52,384 nucleotides of DNA from Acidimicrobiaceae bacterium (GCA_947447225.1 CANFJV010000004.1:1-52384); one strand, 5' to 3'. Positions 15,850-23,141 are shown, numbered from the stretch's first letter. Program-made: numbers and translations. Notes: generated by a model from the letters alone, not told the origin.

Positions 15850-17114
15850 GCGACGACCATGCGGTGACCGTCACCGAGACACCAACAGGTGTCTTGGTTG
15901 GCAGCAAAGAAGTTTCGTTCATTGAGCTTGAGGCGCTGATTGAGGCGGCTGAGCGCAATGCACAGGTCACGATTGATGATGTTGCGCATGCGCTGAAAGA
16001 CGTTGAAGTCGGGTCGGCGGCGTTCGAAGTCTTGGTGGACTCACTTGGTGCTGTTGGTGTTGCGATTCACGATCACCTTGACGACGAGTTGCACCATGAC
16101 GACCTGCCTGTTTCTCGTTCAGTAACTTCCACTCGAGGTCGCCCCCCAGTCGCGAAGAAAGTACACGGGCCGCTTCGTGTTGAGCGACCTCTTGGTGACG
16201 CGACCGATGCCTACTTGCGAGAAATTGGTCGGGTTCCGCTCCTTACGGCGGAAGAAGAAATCGAACTCTCGACCCGACTCCATGAAGGAGTTGAAGCAGC
16301 GCGAAGACTCGAAGCTGCCCATGACGAAGGTCACGTGCTCGACCCGGAAGCGGCCTCAACGCTCAACTTCGCAGTGAAGCGTGGGGCGAAAGCTCGGGCT
16401 CGGTTGATTGAATCGAATCTCCGACTCGTGGTGTCGATTGCAAAGCGCTATCGCAGAGACAGCATCGCCATGTTGGACCTCATTCAAGAAGGCAATATCG
16501 GCCTCATGAAGGCGGTCGAAAAATTTGACCCAACGAAGGGCTTTCGCTTTTCTACCTATGCCAGTTTCTGGATCCGCCAATCGTTGTCTCGAGCAGTGGC
16601 AGAACAAGGTCGGTCGATCCGAATCCCGGTCCACTTGGTTGAACTCATCAATCGCATCAAAGCGGTGCAACGAGAATTTGTGCAACTCCATCATCGAGAG
16701 CCATCGATGATTGAACTTGGCGCAGAACTCCACCTTGATCCACATCGAGTGGAGGAATTGCTCATTGCGAGCCAAGAGATCCTCTCGACGGATCAGCCAC
16801 TCTCGAGCGAAGATGGCTTCACCCTTGGTGACACCATTGGCGATCCATCCATTGTTGACGTTGAAACCGGCCTTGACCATGACGACCTCGACGACCAACT
16901 CAGCGTGATCCTTGGATCGCTCGACGTAAAAGATCGAGAAGTCGTCAAACTTCGTTTTGGTCTTGGCTCCAACCGACCCCACACCCTGGAAGAAGTGGGA
17001 AAGATCTTGGGCGTCACCAAAGAGCGTGCCCGCCAACGAGAGCTTCGAGCACTCGCTCGGTTAAAGCGAGAACATGGGATTGAAGGACTGAAGTCCTACC
17101 TTTCGGGGGACTAA
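15846..17114 (+). CDS. rpoD: RNA polymerase sigma-70 factor, primary (group 1/2) type
   Basis: 422 residues from ATG 15846; the longer start at 15816 is rejected because GAAGGAG lies 7 nt before 15846 and the ATG overlaps the dnaG stop. A region 1.1-like helical domain occupies roughly residues 18-75. Region 1.2 has Ala-Tyr-Leu-Arg-Glu-Ile-Gly-Arg. Regions 2.1-2.4 have Leu-Arg-Leu-Val-Val-Ser-Ile-Ala, Asp-Leu-Ile-Gln-Glu-Gly and Phe-Ser-Thr-Tyr-Ala-Ser-Phe-Trp-Ile-Arg-Gln. Region 3 has Ile-Arg-Ile-Pro-Val-His. Region 4.2 has Leu-Glu-Glu-Val-Gly, then Val-Thr-Lys-Glu-Arg-Ala-Arg-Gln-Arg-Glu. The usual Arg-Glu-Arg-Ile-Arg-Gln-Ile-Glu recognition helix is altered. Whether it is the main sigma factor or a group 2 paralogue cannot be told from one window. 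Confidence 0.93.
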   Translation: MSDDHAVTVTETPTGVLVGSKEVSFIELEALIEAAERNAQVTIDDVAHALKDVEVGSAAFEVLVDSLGAVGVAIHDHLDDELHHDDLPVSRSVTSTRGRPPVAKKVHGPLRVERPLGDATDAYLREIGRVPLLTAEEEIELSTRLHEGVEAARRLEAAHDEGHVLDPEAASTLNFAVKRGAKARARLIESNLRLVVSIAKRYRRDSIAMLDLIQEGNIGLMKAVEKFDPTKGFRFSTYASFWIRQSLSRAVAEQGRSIRIPVHLVELINRIKAVQREFVQLHHREPSMIELGAELHLDPHRVEELLIASQEILSTDQPLSSEDGFTLGDTIGDPSIVDVETGLDHDDLDDQLSVILGSLDVKDREVVKLRFGLGSNRPHTLEEVGKILGVTKERARQRELRALARLKREHGIEGLKSYLSGD

Positions 17115-17149
17115 TACCCACACTGCTGAGTGGCATCGCAGAGTGCTGC

Positions 17150-17155
17150 TAGCCT
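17150..17155 (+). promoter_or_regulatory. -10 element TAGCCT for tRNA-Asn
   Basis: TAGCCT within CTAGCCTCA, 14 nt before the first tRNA base. The same nine bases precede the second tRNA gene at 21657-21665. Confidence 0.4.
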
Positions 17156-17169
17156 CAGTGGCGCAACGA

Positions 17170-17245
17170 TCCCAGGTAGCTCAATTGGCAGAGCAAGCGA
17201 CTGTTAATCGCTAGGTTGCAGGTTCGAGTCCTGCCCTGGGAGCCA
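17170..17245 (+). tRNA. tRNA-Asn (anticodon GTT), CCA encoded
   Basis: The acceptor stem TCCCAGG (17170-17176) pairs with CCTGGGA (17235-17241), followed by discriminator G and an encoded CCA. The D stem is GCTC/GAGC. The anticodon stem AGCGA/TCGCT encloses the loop CTGTTAA with GTT at 17203-17205. The T loop is GGTTCGAGTC. All four arms fold. Confidence 0.97.
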
Positions 17246-17344
17246 GAGTCCCGTGGCGAGCGTTGAGCAAGAAGACTGCTCCGTTGGCGCTAGTTGGAAT
17301 CCTTGAAACTGTTGAGTTCGTTTTCAAGCGTCACTGTGCGATCC

Positions 17345-17602
17345 TCAAATGATCGGGATTCTTTTGACCTTCAACGTTGTAGACGTTGTGGCCTTCACGG
17401 TCGTTGTGGTGGTTGAGGTCGTTGAGGTTGTTGTTGCCACGGTTGGCATAGTCACAATTGCACCAGGACTACTTTCCGTGGACGAGTTTCCGAGAAGTAA
17501 GAAGCCAAGAATCAGCCCAGCGCTGATGAGGAGCGCAATGGCCGTTGAGATCTTGGCCACCGTTGCTTTCTTTTGAAACTGGTGCTCGCTGACATCGTTC
17601 AT
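17345..17602 (-). CDS. Small single-pass membrane protein with Ser/Thr-rich tail
   Basis: 85 residues starting at ATG 17602, preceded on the minus strand by AGGTGGAG with 6 nt spacing. The same frame is open further upstream, but that part lacks protein-like composition and is left out. The N-terminal 18 residues are polar and basic. One hydrophobic helix spans about residues 19-38. A tail of about 45 residues follows, dominated by Thr, Ser and Val, ending Lys-Val-Lys-Arg-Ile-Pro-Ile-Ile. The tail looks like an extracytoplasmic stalk that could be O-glycosylated. I do not recognise a family. It is divergent from the DUF4012 gene. Confidence 0.7.
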   Translation of the reverse strand: MNDVSEHQFQKKATVAKISTAIALLISAGLILGFLLLGNSSTESSPGAIVTMPTVATTTSTTSTTTTTVKATTSTTLKVKRIPII

Positions 17603-17782
17603 GGGGTTCTCCACCTCTTGAATTTGGCAATCGAATGCTATCGGTCTCCTGTTTGTCACGCGGAAAGACCTGCGGACGCTGGGGTTTGAAGATCGTGAAG
17701 GCTTGGTCGCAATGGAGAGCATTCTCTGGCGAAGTTCAGCAGATGCCTCAAGAATTTCTCGACCGAGTGGAAAGATGCACCC

Positions 17783-19576
17783 GTGACGTTCCGCCACACC
17801 TCTCGACGCAAACTGGTCATTGGCGCGATGGTCGCGGCACTTTTGTTTCTTGCAATCCTTGGCGCCCTTGCCCTTCGAGATGCAGTTTCTCTTCGTAGTC
17901 AAGCTGCAGAGGCGATCAAAGCACTCAGTCGCGTTGAGCACGATCCCAACGTTCTCACCACCCATGAGGGTCGAATATCGGTGGAGCGAGATCTCGACAC
18001 GGCAAGGCGCATTGCCGAACAAAGTGCCATGGCCATTGACCAGTCATTCAGCCTTTCCGTGATTGGAGCGATTCCGTATCTTGGTAGAGCAACCCATGGC
18101 GCCAAGGAGTTGGCAACCGATGCGGCAACAACGGCAACGCTGCTCAGTGGAATTGTGAACGACGCTGATGCAGTGGTTCGCCAAAGTAGTGACCACCGCA
18201 TTGACTGGGAGAAGTTGCCTCAACTCATTGCCGATGCAACGTCGACCTCAACCTCGCTCAGGCAACTCCTCGACCACGGGAAAGGACTTTGGGGGCCGGT
18301 CGGTGCAAAGCGATCAACCTTTACGACCGCTGTTCGCTCACTTGCGAACCGACTCGATGATGTTGCCGCTGGTGGAAAGCTCGGGGCGTCACTGCTTGGG
18401 GCGAATCACCCTTCTCGGGTCCTGGTCCTGGCAGCAAACAATGCAGAAATGCGGGCACAGGGTGCATTCTTAAGTTACGCACTTCTCGATTTTCACCACG
18501 GGAGCATTACCCACGTCACGACGGGTTCGCTTTCGGAACTTGAGCGCTCCATTGCCTTGGCAAGTTCACCACCGACAGCACAGATGTTCGTGAACAATGG
18601 AGCAACGCGTCTGTGGTCGGCCATCAACATGACGGCAAATTTCTCCTGGACGGGTCACGTTGCCGCAGAGAAACTGCATGCCACACTGGGATTTCGTCCG
18701 GACTTTGTTGTTGGCGTCGATGTGGTGACTTTGCAAGAACTTCTCGGAGCAGTGGGGAGTGTGAAGGTCTCCTCACTACGAGAGCCACTCACCAAGTCCA
18801 ATGTCGCGACGGTGTTGCTGAAGTCGCTCTATGAACGTTTTACTCCTGACCAGAGGACAAAGCGTCTTGAGGTGCTGTCGCAAGTCATTGCCGCAGCAAT
18901 TGGTAAAGCAGTCGAGCCCACGACGAATCCCGTTTCCGTTACTCGGTCCTTTGCACGAGCAATTGGCGGAAGACACCTCCTGCTGTGGAGCACAGATCCA
19001 GCAGCACAAGCGGCAATTCGTGAACTGAACGCAAGCGGCGAGCTTGACCAACATCACCGTGATGTCACCTTTTCTGTTGCGGTTGAAGCTGCAGTAGCGG
19101 CCAAGATGGATGCGTTTGATGTGCACTGTTCAACGTCCTACAAAGTCGTCGTAGCGCCCGATCGAAGTGCAATGGTCGATCTTGCCGTCACCATCGCAAA
19201 CGATGCGCCGCGCAACCTCCGTCCCGGTTCCTATATCTATGGCCCCGATGGATGGAACGCCCATCAGCCTGGCGAGTATCTCGCCAATGTCTTTGTCTGG
19301 ACGCCACTCGGCTCGGCCCAACAAGGAGCTCCAATCGATGGAGGTCTTGAACTTCGAGCCACGTCAGTCGATCTCCTTCCAGGCAAGTCGGCGGTAGTGC
19401 ACTTTTATTCTCATCTCAAGGCGTCTGTCGACGGCAGGGTTCGATTGCGCCTTGTCCCGCAACCTCGGCTCTTTCCGACCCAAACAAACGTCACCGTTGT
19501 CGACGGGAATCAGTCGAAAACTTGGTCGTTCCCCCTCGCGTCAACCCAAGAACTCCTCCTGAGAGGGAAGAGGTAA
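17783..19576 (+). CDS. DUF4012 domain-containing membrane-anchored protein
   Basis: 597 residues from GTG 17783. A basic N-terminus is followed by one signal-anchor helix (about residues 12-31) and a helical segment to about residue 200. The DUF4012 core starts near residue 212 with Val-Leu-Val-Leu-Ala-Ala-Asn-Asn-Ala-Glu-Met-Arg, then Gly-Phe-Arg-Pro-Asp-Phe-Val-Val-Gly-Val-Asp, the typical family sequence. In other bacteria the family is linked to surface polysaccharide genes, and it resembles LytR-CpsA-Psr-type extracellular domains only loosely. The bulk should face outside the cell. The exact activity is not known. No clear leaderless box precedes it; GGAAAG 9-10 nt upstream may serve as a weak SD. 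Confidence 0.85.
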   Translation: MTFRHTSRRKLVIGAMVAALLFLAILGALALRDAVSLRSQAAEAIKALSRVEHDPNVLTTHEGRISVERDLDTARRIAEQSAMAIDQSFSLSVIGAIPYLGRATHGAKELATDAATTATLLSGIVNDADAVVRQSSDHRIDWEKLPQLIADATSTSTSLRQLLDHGKGLWGPVGAKRSTFTTAVRSLANRLDDVAAGGKLGASLLGANHPSRVLVLAANNAEMRAQGAFLSYALLDFHHGSITHVTTGSLSELERSIALASSPPTAQMFVNNGATRLWSAINMTANFSWTGHVAAEKLHATLGFRPDFVVGVDVVTLQELLGAVGSVKVSSLREPLTKSNVATVLLKSLYERFTPDQRTKRLEVLSQVIAAAIGKAVEPTTNPVSVTRSFARAIGGRHLLLWSTDPAAQAAIRELNASGELDQHHRDVTFSVAVEAAVAAKMDAFDVHCSTSYKVVVAPDRSAMVDLAVTIANDAPRNLRPGSYIYGPDGWNAHQPGEYLANVFVWTPLGSAQQGAPIDGGLELRATSVDLLPGKSAVVHFYSHLKASVDGRVRLRLVPQPRLFPTQTNVTVVDGNQSKTWSFPLASTQELLLRGKR

Positions 19577-19618
19577 GTCCAGAAGTCTTGTGACTAGAGT
19601 TCGGCCAAAAAATTGGAG

Positions 19619-19648
19619 TAGAATTGCGTCCAAAGCGGTTGAGTGAGG
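19619..19648 (+). promoter_or_regulatory. -10 TAGAAT and SD for the repeat-protein operon
   Basis: TAGAAT (19619-19624) would give a leader of about 27 nt that contains GAGG (19645-19648) 9 nt before ATG 19658. No matching -35 box was found. Confidence 0.35.
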
Positions 19649-19657
19649 TTCCTTCCA

Positions 19658-20368
19658 ATGCGGACATACCGAATGACAATTGTCTTCGCCTCGTTATCGC
19701 TTGGCCTACTCATTGTCCTTTTGTCCATGATGGGGTCCTCGAATGCAGCGACCATCCGACCAGTTGGCTACCCAGGAACAACGGTGGTTCCTGTCACGGA
19801 GCCAACAGTTCCTGTCACGAAACCAACAGTTCCCGTCACTGAACCAACAGTTCCCGTCACTGAACCAACAGTTCCGGACGAACCTTCGACAACACTCTCC
19901 GAAGATGTTCCCTACACCTCATATGATCCGAAAAATCTGTCTCCTGAGGAATCCTCAAAGAACACCTCGGCGGTTGTCAGTGTGATTGCGACCGCAGCCG
20001 CCGCCAGTGCCGCCGCCGCCGCCGCTAGTGCCGCTAGTGCTGCGAGTGCTGCAGGAGCCGCTGGTGGAGCTGCTGGAGCAGCCGGTGGAGCAGCCGGTGG
20101 AGCAGCGGGAGGTGCTGCCGGTGGAGCCGGTGGAGCCGGTGGTGGCGCTGGTGGCGCTGGTGGATCCGGTGGTTCGGGCGGGTCAGGTGGTGGCTCGTCT
20201 ACGGATCGTGTTGAGGGACTTGATGACGGTGGTGATGACGCCGATGCAGGAGACGACGGTCCTGACGACGGTGGAGATGATCCAGAGGCCACCGATGATG
20301 GTGGCGACCCACCTGAGGGCCGTAGCGAAGAAGAAGAAGAAGAATTCGAAGGCGAGAGCGACCAATGA
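19658..20368 (+). CDS. Exported low-complexity repeat protein (PVTEPT, Ala/Gly, acidic)
   Basis: 236 residues from ATG 19658, chosen for the GAGG at 9 nt and the signal sequence. A hydrophobic segment of about 20 residues ends Ser-Ser-Asn-Ala-Ala, a likely cleavage site near residue 27. Residues 44-71 are four copies of a Val-Pro-Val-Thr-Glu/Lys-Pro-Thr heptad. Residues about 111-178 are almost only Ala, Gly and Ser, shifting from Ala-rich to Gly-rich to Gly-Ser. Residues about 186-236 are strongly acidic (Asp-Gly-rich, then a run of six Glu). This looks like a disordered surface or linker protein. I recognise no family. The stop overlaps the start of the multipass membrane protein gene by 4 bp, so the two are co-translated. 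Confidence 0.75.
   Translation: MRTYRMTIVFASLSLGLLIVLLSMMGSSNAATIRPVGYPGTTVVPVTEPTVPVTKPTVPVTEPTVPVTEPTVPDEPSTTLSEDVPYTSYDPKNLSPEESSKNTSAVVSVIATAAAASAAAAAASAASAASAAGAAGGAAGAAGGAAGGAAGGAAGGAGGAGGGAGGAGGSGGSGGSGGGSSTDRVEGLDDGGDDADAGDDGPDDGGDDPEATDDGGDPPEGRSEEEEEEFEGESDQ
19787..19870 (+). repeat. Four tandem 21-bp repeats
   Basis: Units at 19787-19807, 19808-19828, 19829-19849 and 19850-19870, beginning GTTCCTGTCAC or GTTCCCGTCAC, differ at a few positions. Each encodes one Val-Pro-Val-Thr-Xaa-Pro-Thr heptad, and a partial fifth unit follows. Because 21 is a multiple of 3, copy-number change would alter the protein's length without shifting the frame. Confidence 0.95.
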
Positions 20369-21606
20369 CCGGCGGAGGCGAATGGGATCTTGGACACCAT
20401 GTTGTCCATCTTCATGATGGACATGCACACGGGCTCAATGACATTGAAGCTGGAATTGGCGATGAGTCACGGACGTGGAAGTTTTATGGCTGGCAACACG
20501 GAGATAAATTCTTTCGGTCGTTCCCCCCGTTAGCTGCCAAGGTGACGCCAATGGTGTCCTTGGCTATTGACGATGCGAAGTATCTCCAGGCAATGGTCGG
20601 CGGATTCGGTTTTCTGTTGCCGATTGCTGGATTTATTTTGGGATTGATGTCGACGTTGAAGTTTGGTGGCTTTGTGGTGCCTCCCGACACGACGATGTAT
20701 CTGGTCATCATGGGGCTGAGCATTTTTAGTGCCTTTGCAGGGATGATGGCCCTTGTTCCAATCATCGTTGGTGCAATCGTGACTGGCAACCTCACCACGA
20801 TTTCAAGTGCACTGACGCTCTTTCTTCTCGGCTGCATCTGGATTTCAGGCCCCCAACTTGCGAGGCGCTTTCGGCCACTCAATGATCACCGAACGATGGA
20901 CAATGAGCCGTTTGAAAAATGGTGGATCGTGGTGGGCGACTACGTGATCCAACTAGTGATGACGATGTTCATTCTCGGAAAACTCACCATCGTGTTACCC
21001 ATCGTTTGCGGGTTGAATGTGCCAGCTGCTCAACACGAACCCGCAGTGTGGGTTCTCACCTTTGTCACAGTGCTGCTTCGCCAGATGCTTGAAACGGTCG
21101 CTCGTCATCACTATCCGCGCCGGCTTTTCCTGGTTACTAGCGACTTTCACGCTGTTGAGCGGAAAAAGGTCGTCAATGCTGCCTTCGTTGGCGGCGTTCA
21201 AATGCTGATCGTCTTCGGCGCCCTCTCATTGGTGCTCGGAAATTCTTGGCAAACATGGACTATTGGCGGAATCTACGGACTCATGCTCATTGTCGCTGGG
21301 CTCCGGAGAGAATTCCCTGAAAAGAAGTGGATCTATCGACTCACGCCAATTGGTATCGCCCGAATTGTCTTATTCATGCTGCTTGGAGAGTATTCCGCAA
21401 GCTATTTCATCGGACGTGGTGTAATCGATTCGGTGGAGTTGACCGGAGCGGTCTTCCTCGTCATCGCAATTTTCCTTCTGATTTTGACCTACTTCGGAAA
21501 GTTCCCCGGAGATCCATGGCCGAAAAACGTCATCTGGAAGATTCTTGGTGTCATCACGGTTGCGGTGCTTATTGGCCTCGGAACGGGAACACTCTCGCTC
21601 ATATAG
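20365..21606 (+). CDS. Multipass membrane protein with His-rich N-terminus, unknown function
   Basis: 413 residues; the ATG overlaps the upstream stop (ATGA). The soluble N-terminus carries six histidines within 12 residues (His11, 12, 15, 17, 20, 22) with Asp18 and Asp26, a plausible metal-binding patch. From about residue 75 onward there are roughly nine to ten hydrophobic helices. Polar loops between them include Arg-His-His-Tyr-Pro-Arg-Arg and Arg-Arg-Glu-Phe-Pro-Glu-Lys-Lys-Trp. I do not recognise a transporter family or any catalytic motif. Overlap with the acidic, repeat-rich exported protein implies a shared job, perhaps surface assembly or ion handling, but that is inference. Confidence 0.75.
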   Translation: MTGGGEWDLGHHVVHLHDGHAHGLNDIEAGIGDESRTWKFYGWQHGDKFFRSFPPLAAKVTPMVSLAIDDAKYLQAMVGGFGFLLPIAGFILGLMSTLKFGGFVVPPDTTMYLVIMGLSIFSAFAGMMALVPIIVGAIVTGNLTTISSALTLFLLGCIWISGPQLARRFRPLNDHRTMDNEPFEKWWIVVGDYVIQLVMTMFILGKLTIVLPIVCGLNVPAAQHEPAVWVLTFVTVLLRQMLETVARHHYPRRLFLVTSDFHAVERKKVVNAAFVGGVQMLIVFGALSLVLGNSWQTWTIGGIYGLMLIVAGLRREFPEKKWIYRLTPIGIARIVLFMLLGEYSASYFIGRGVIDSVELTGAVFLVIAIFLLILTYFGKFPGDPWPKNVIWKILGVITVAVLIGLGTGTLSLI

Positions 21607-21657
21607 TTTCGCTTAGCGTTCTTCAACCGGCGCAACGAGACCATGCCGCCGACCAAC

Positions 21658-21663
21658 TAGCCT
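21658..21663 (+). promoter_or_regulatory. -10 element TAGCCT for the CAT tRNA
   Basis: TAGCCT within CTAGCCTCA, 13 nt before the tRNA start; the nonamer is identical to the one before tRNA-Asn. Confidence 0.4.
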
Positions 21664-21676
21664 CACGAAGATATTC

Positions 21677-21749
21677 GGGGCTGTAGCTCAATGGTTAGAG
21701 CAGGGGACTCATAATCCCTTGGCTGAGGGTTCGATCCCCTCCAGCCCCA
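21677..21749 (+). tRNA. tRNA with CAT anticodon (elongator Met or Ile2)
   Basis: The acceptor stem GGGGCTG (21677-21683) pairs with CAGCCCC (21742-21748), with discriminator A and no encoded CCA. The D stem is GCTC/GAGC with the loop AATGGTTA. The anticodon loop CTCATAA has CAT at 21710-21712. The T arm is GAGGGTTCGATCCCCTC. An initiator tRNA is unlikely because the first acceptor pair is a G-C match and the anticodon stem lacks the three G-C pairs. The D loop length and anticodon arm resemble bacterial tRNA-Ile(CAU), which TilS modifies, but elongator tRNA-Met is not excluded. Confidence 0.92.
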
Positions 21750-21774
21750 CAGAGCACCATGCAGGACCGAAACC

Positions 21775-22155
21775 TTATGAAGCGTCGACGCGACAACTCT
21801 CGCTGGAGCGGGGTAGTCGGTGCCGGTGGGCCGCAACATGGGGATACAGCCAATTCGCGACCGCTCGCCCGAGAGGAAGACGTCCGAGTGTTCCGAAGAT
21901 GCGCCATGGCAGTCTGAGTGAAGAAAATGCGCTGATCACTGCGTCTCCGCCAATCGCCACTTCACTTGCGGTCACCACGTGAAGCGCTTGTGCGGCCGAG
22001 GCAAGATTCGTTCCGTAGACCGAGAGGTCGGGAACCTGCTGAAAGGCGAGGGCAACACCGTCAACGCTTGGAGAAAGGTGACGCAGCCACCAGTTGGCTG
22101 CACTTGTACAAAACCCACAATCGCTGTCGAACAGCATCGTGACGGTTTCTGCCAT
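21775..22155 (-). CDS. DUF393 / DCC-family thiol-disulfide oxidoreductase-like protein
   Basis: 126 residues from an ATG with TAGGGT exactly 6 nt upstream. The N-terminus shows the family signature Leu-Phe-Asp-Ser-Asp-Cys-Gly-Phe-Cys, with Cys13 and Cys16 forming a CxxC pair. The later part has the usual Gly-Gly-Asp-Ala-Val and Trp-Leu-Tyr-Pro-His-Val. Members are predicted small thioredoxin-like redox proteins; the physiological partner is not known. It is convergent to the CAT tRNA gene and divergent from the LppX-like gene. Confidence 0.88.
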   Translation of the reverse strand: MAETVTMLFDSDCGFCTSAANWWLRHLSPSVDGVALAFQQVPDLSVYGTNLASAAQALHVVTASEVAIGGDAVISAFSSLRLPWRIFGTLGRLPLGRAVANWLYPHVAAHRHRLPRSSESCRVDAS

Positions 22156-22161
22156 AGCTCA

Positions 22162-22167
22162 ACCCTA
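22162..22167 (-). promoter_or_regulatory. -10 element TAGGGT, leaderless-type, for the DUF393 gene
   Basis: Minus-strand TAGGGT, 6-nt spacer (TGAGCT), then ATG at 22155. Confidence 0.5.
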
Positions 22168-22224
22168 CGGGCGAAATCTGAGAGTTCAGACAGAGAGCGG
22201 ATGTCCTTTGCGATCACCATTCGG

Positions 22225-22230
22225 TAACCT
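22225..22230 (+). promoter_or_regulatory. -10 element TAACCT, leaderless-type, for the LppX-like gene
   Basis: TAACCT, 6-nt spacer (GAATCC), then ATG at 22237. Confidence 0.5.
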
Positions 22231-22236
22231 GAATCC

Positions 22237-23019
22237 ATGCAAGTTCGGACGCCTCTTTTTGCCTTGGCTCTTGTCCTTGCTGGTACTTCACTCGCCGGAG
22301 GTGCGGTGACGCACGGCACGATTCGGGCCAAACCCGTTCCGACAACCGTGGTCAATCCATCGGCACAGATGCTGAGAACCTCGGTGCAGCAAGCGGCCAC
22401 CTTGGCAAGTGTTCACGTGACGTGGTCCACGTCGTATGGCAATCACTCCTATCGCAATACGGCGGAAGTCTCACAAAATGGAGGTCTCGTAACCATTGTG
22501 AGCACGGTTGGCAAAAACAAAGGCACCGCTTCAGCGGTGGTGACGCCAACAACTGCATATTTGAAGGCGGATGGCTTTTCGCTCCGGAGCACCTTCAATT
22601 TCTCTGCTGCTGGCGCATCGAAGTACGCAGGAAAGTGGCTCTCCTTCACGGCAAAACAGTCGCTGTATCGAACGATCGCTTCGACCGCATCGTTTTCCTC
22701 CATCATTTCTTCCATGAGCCTCCGAGCTCCGTTCACGACGCTGAAGGCCGACAAAATTGGCTCGAAGCGAGTGGTGGGGGTTCGAGGTGTGGCTGCAGGG
22801 GCATCGGATTCTTCGATTGGTGAAGGTCAAACCATCACGATCTACCTTTCGACCGATACGGGGCTTCCTGTTCGCGTGGTTCCGGTCTCGAAGGCTGCGT
22901 CTGCGTGGTGTTTGGACTTCTCTTCTTGGGGCGAGCCCGTCGTCATTGCCATACCAAATGGGGCAATTTCTTCCTCGGCAATCCACGAATCTTTTCGTGT
23001 GGCCGAAGCTGCGCTGTAG
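22237..23019 (+). CDS. Exported LppX/LprG-like protein
   Basis: 260 residues. A signal sequence covers about residues 1-24 (hydrophobic core Leu-Phe-Ala-Leu-Ala-Leu-Val-Leu, then Gly-Gly-Ala). There is no lipobox Cys, so it appears secreted rather than lipidated. The mature part alternates beta-strand-like segments, and the block Ala-Asp-Lys-Ile-Gly-Ser-Lys-Arg-Val-Val-Gly-Val followed by Ile-Thr-Ile-Tyr-Leu-Ser-Thr-Asp-Thr-Gly-Leu-Pro-Val-Arg-Val resembles the LolA/LppX-like lipid-carrier fold. In mycobacteria such proteins carry lipids across the envelope. Assignment is by pattern only. Confidence 0.6.
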   Translation: MQVRTPLFALALVLAGTSLAGGAVTHGTIRAKPVPTTVVNPSAQMLRTSVQQAATLASVHVTWSTSYGNHSYRNTAEVSQNGGLVTIVSTVGKNKGTASAVVTPTTAYLKADGFSLRSTFNFSAAGASKYAGKWLSFTAKQSLYRTIASTASFSSIISSMSLRAPFTTLKADKIGSKRVVGVRGVAAGASDSSIGEGQTITIYLSTDTGLPVRVVPVSKAASAWCLDFSSWGEPVVIAIPNGAISSSAIHESFRVAEAAL

Positions 23020-23141
23020 TCAACAGCGAAGGATTGAACATGAGGTCATGACTGCCCTCATGGCTATCGGGATTACTGGTCTCCAGCGAATGGCCATGTG
23101 GAAGGGTTGATGAATGCGGGCAAAGAATTCATCTGCTCATA

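Noticed and set aside
16356-17036. 226-residue minus-strand frame
   Set aside because: Antisense of the sigma factor gene, which is clearly coding.
17603-18022. N-terminal extension of the small Ser/Thr-tailed membrane protein
   Set aside because: The extension runs antisense into the DUF4012 gene; the ATG at 17602 has its own Shine-Dalgarno and the protein-like part starts there.
19787-19870. CRISPR array
   Set aside because: Units are contiguous 21-bp coding repeats without spacers and lie inside an open reading frame.
19912-20430. 172-residue Pro/Ser/Ala-rich minus-strand frame
   Set aside because: It is the antisense of the Ala/Gly/Asp-rich block of the exported repeat protein; its composition is a mirror of GC-rich codons and it has no start signal.
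17170-21749. Integrated element with tRNA attachment sites
   Set aside because: No integrase gene and no direct repeat of either tRNA 3' end was found at the opposite boundary.
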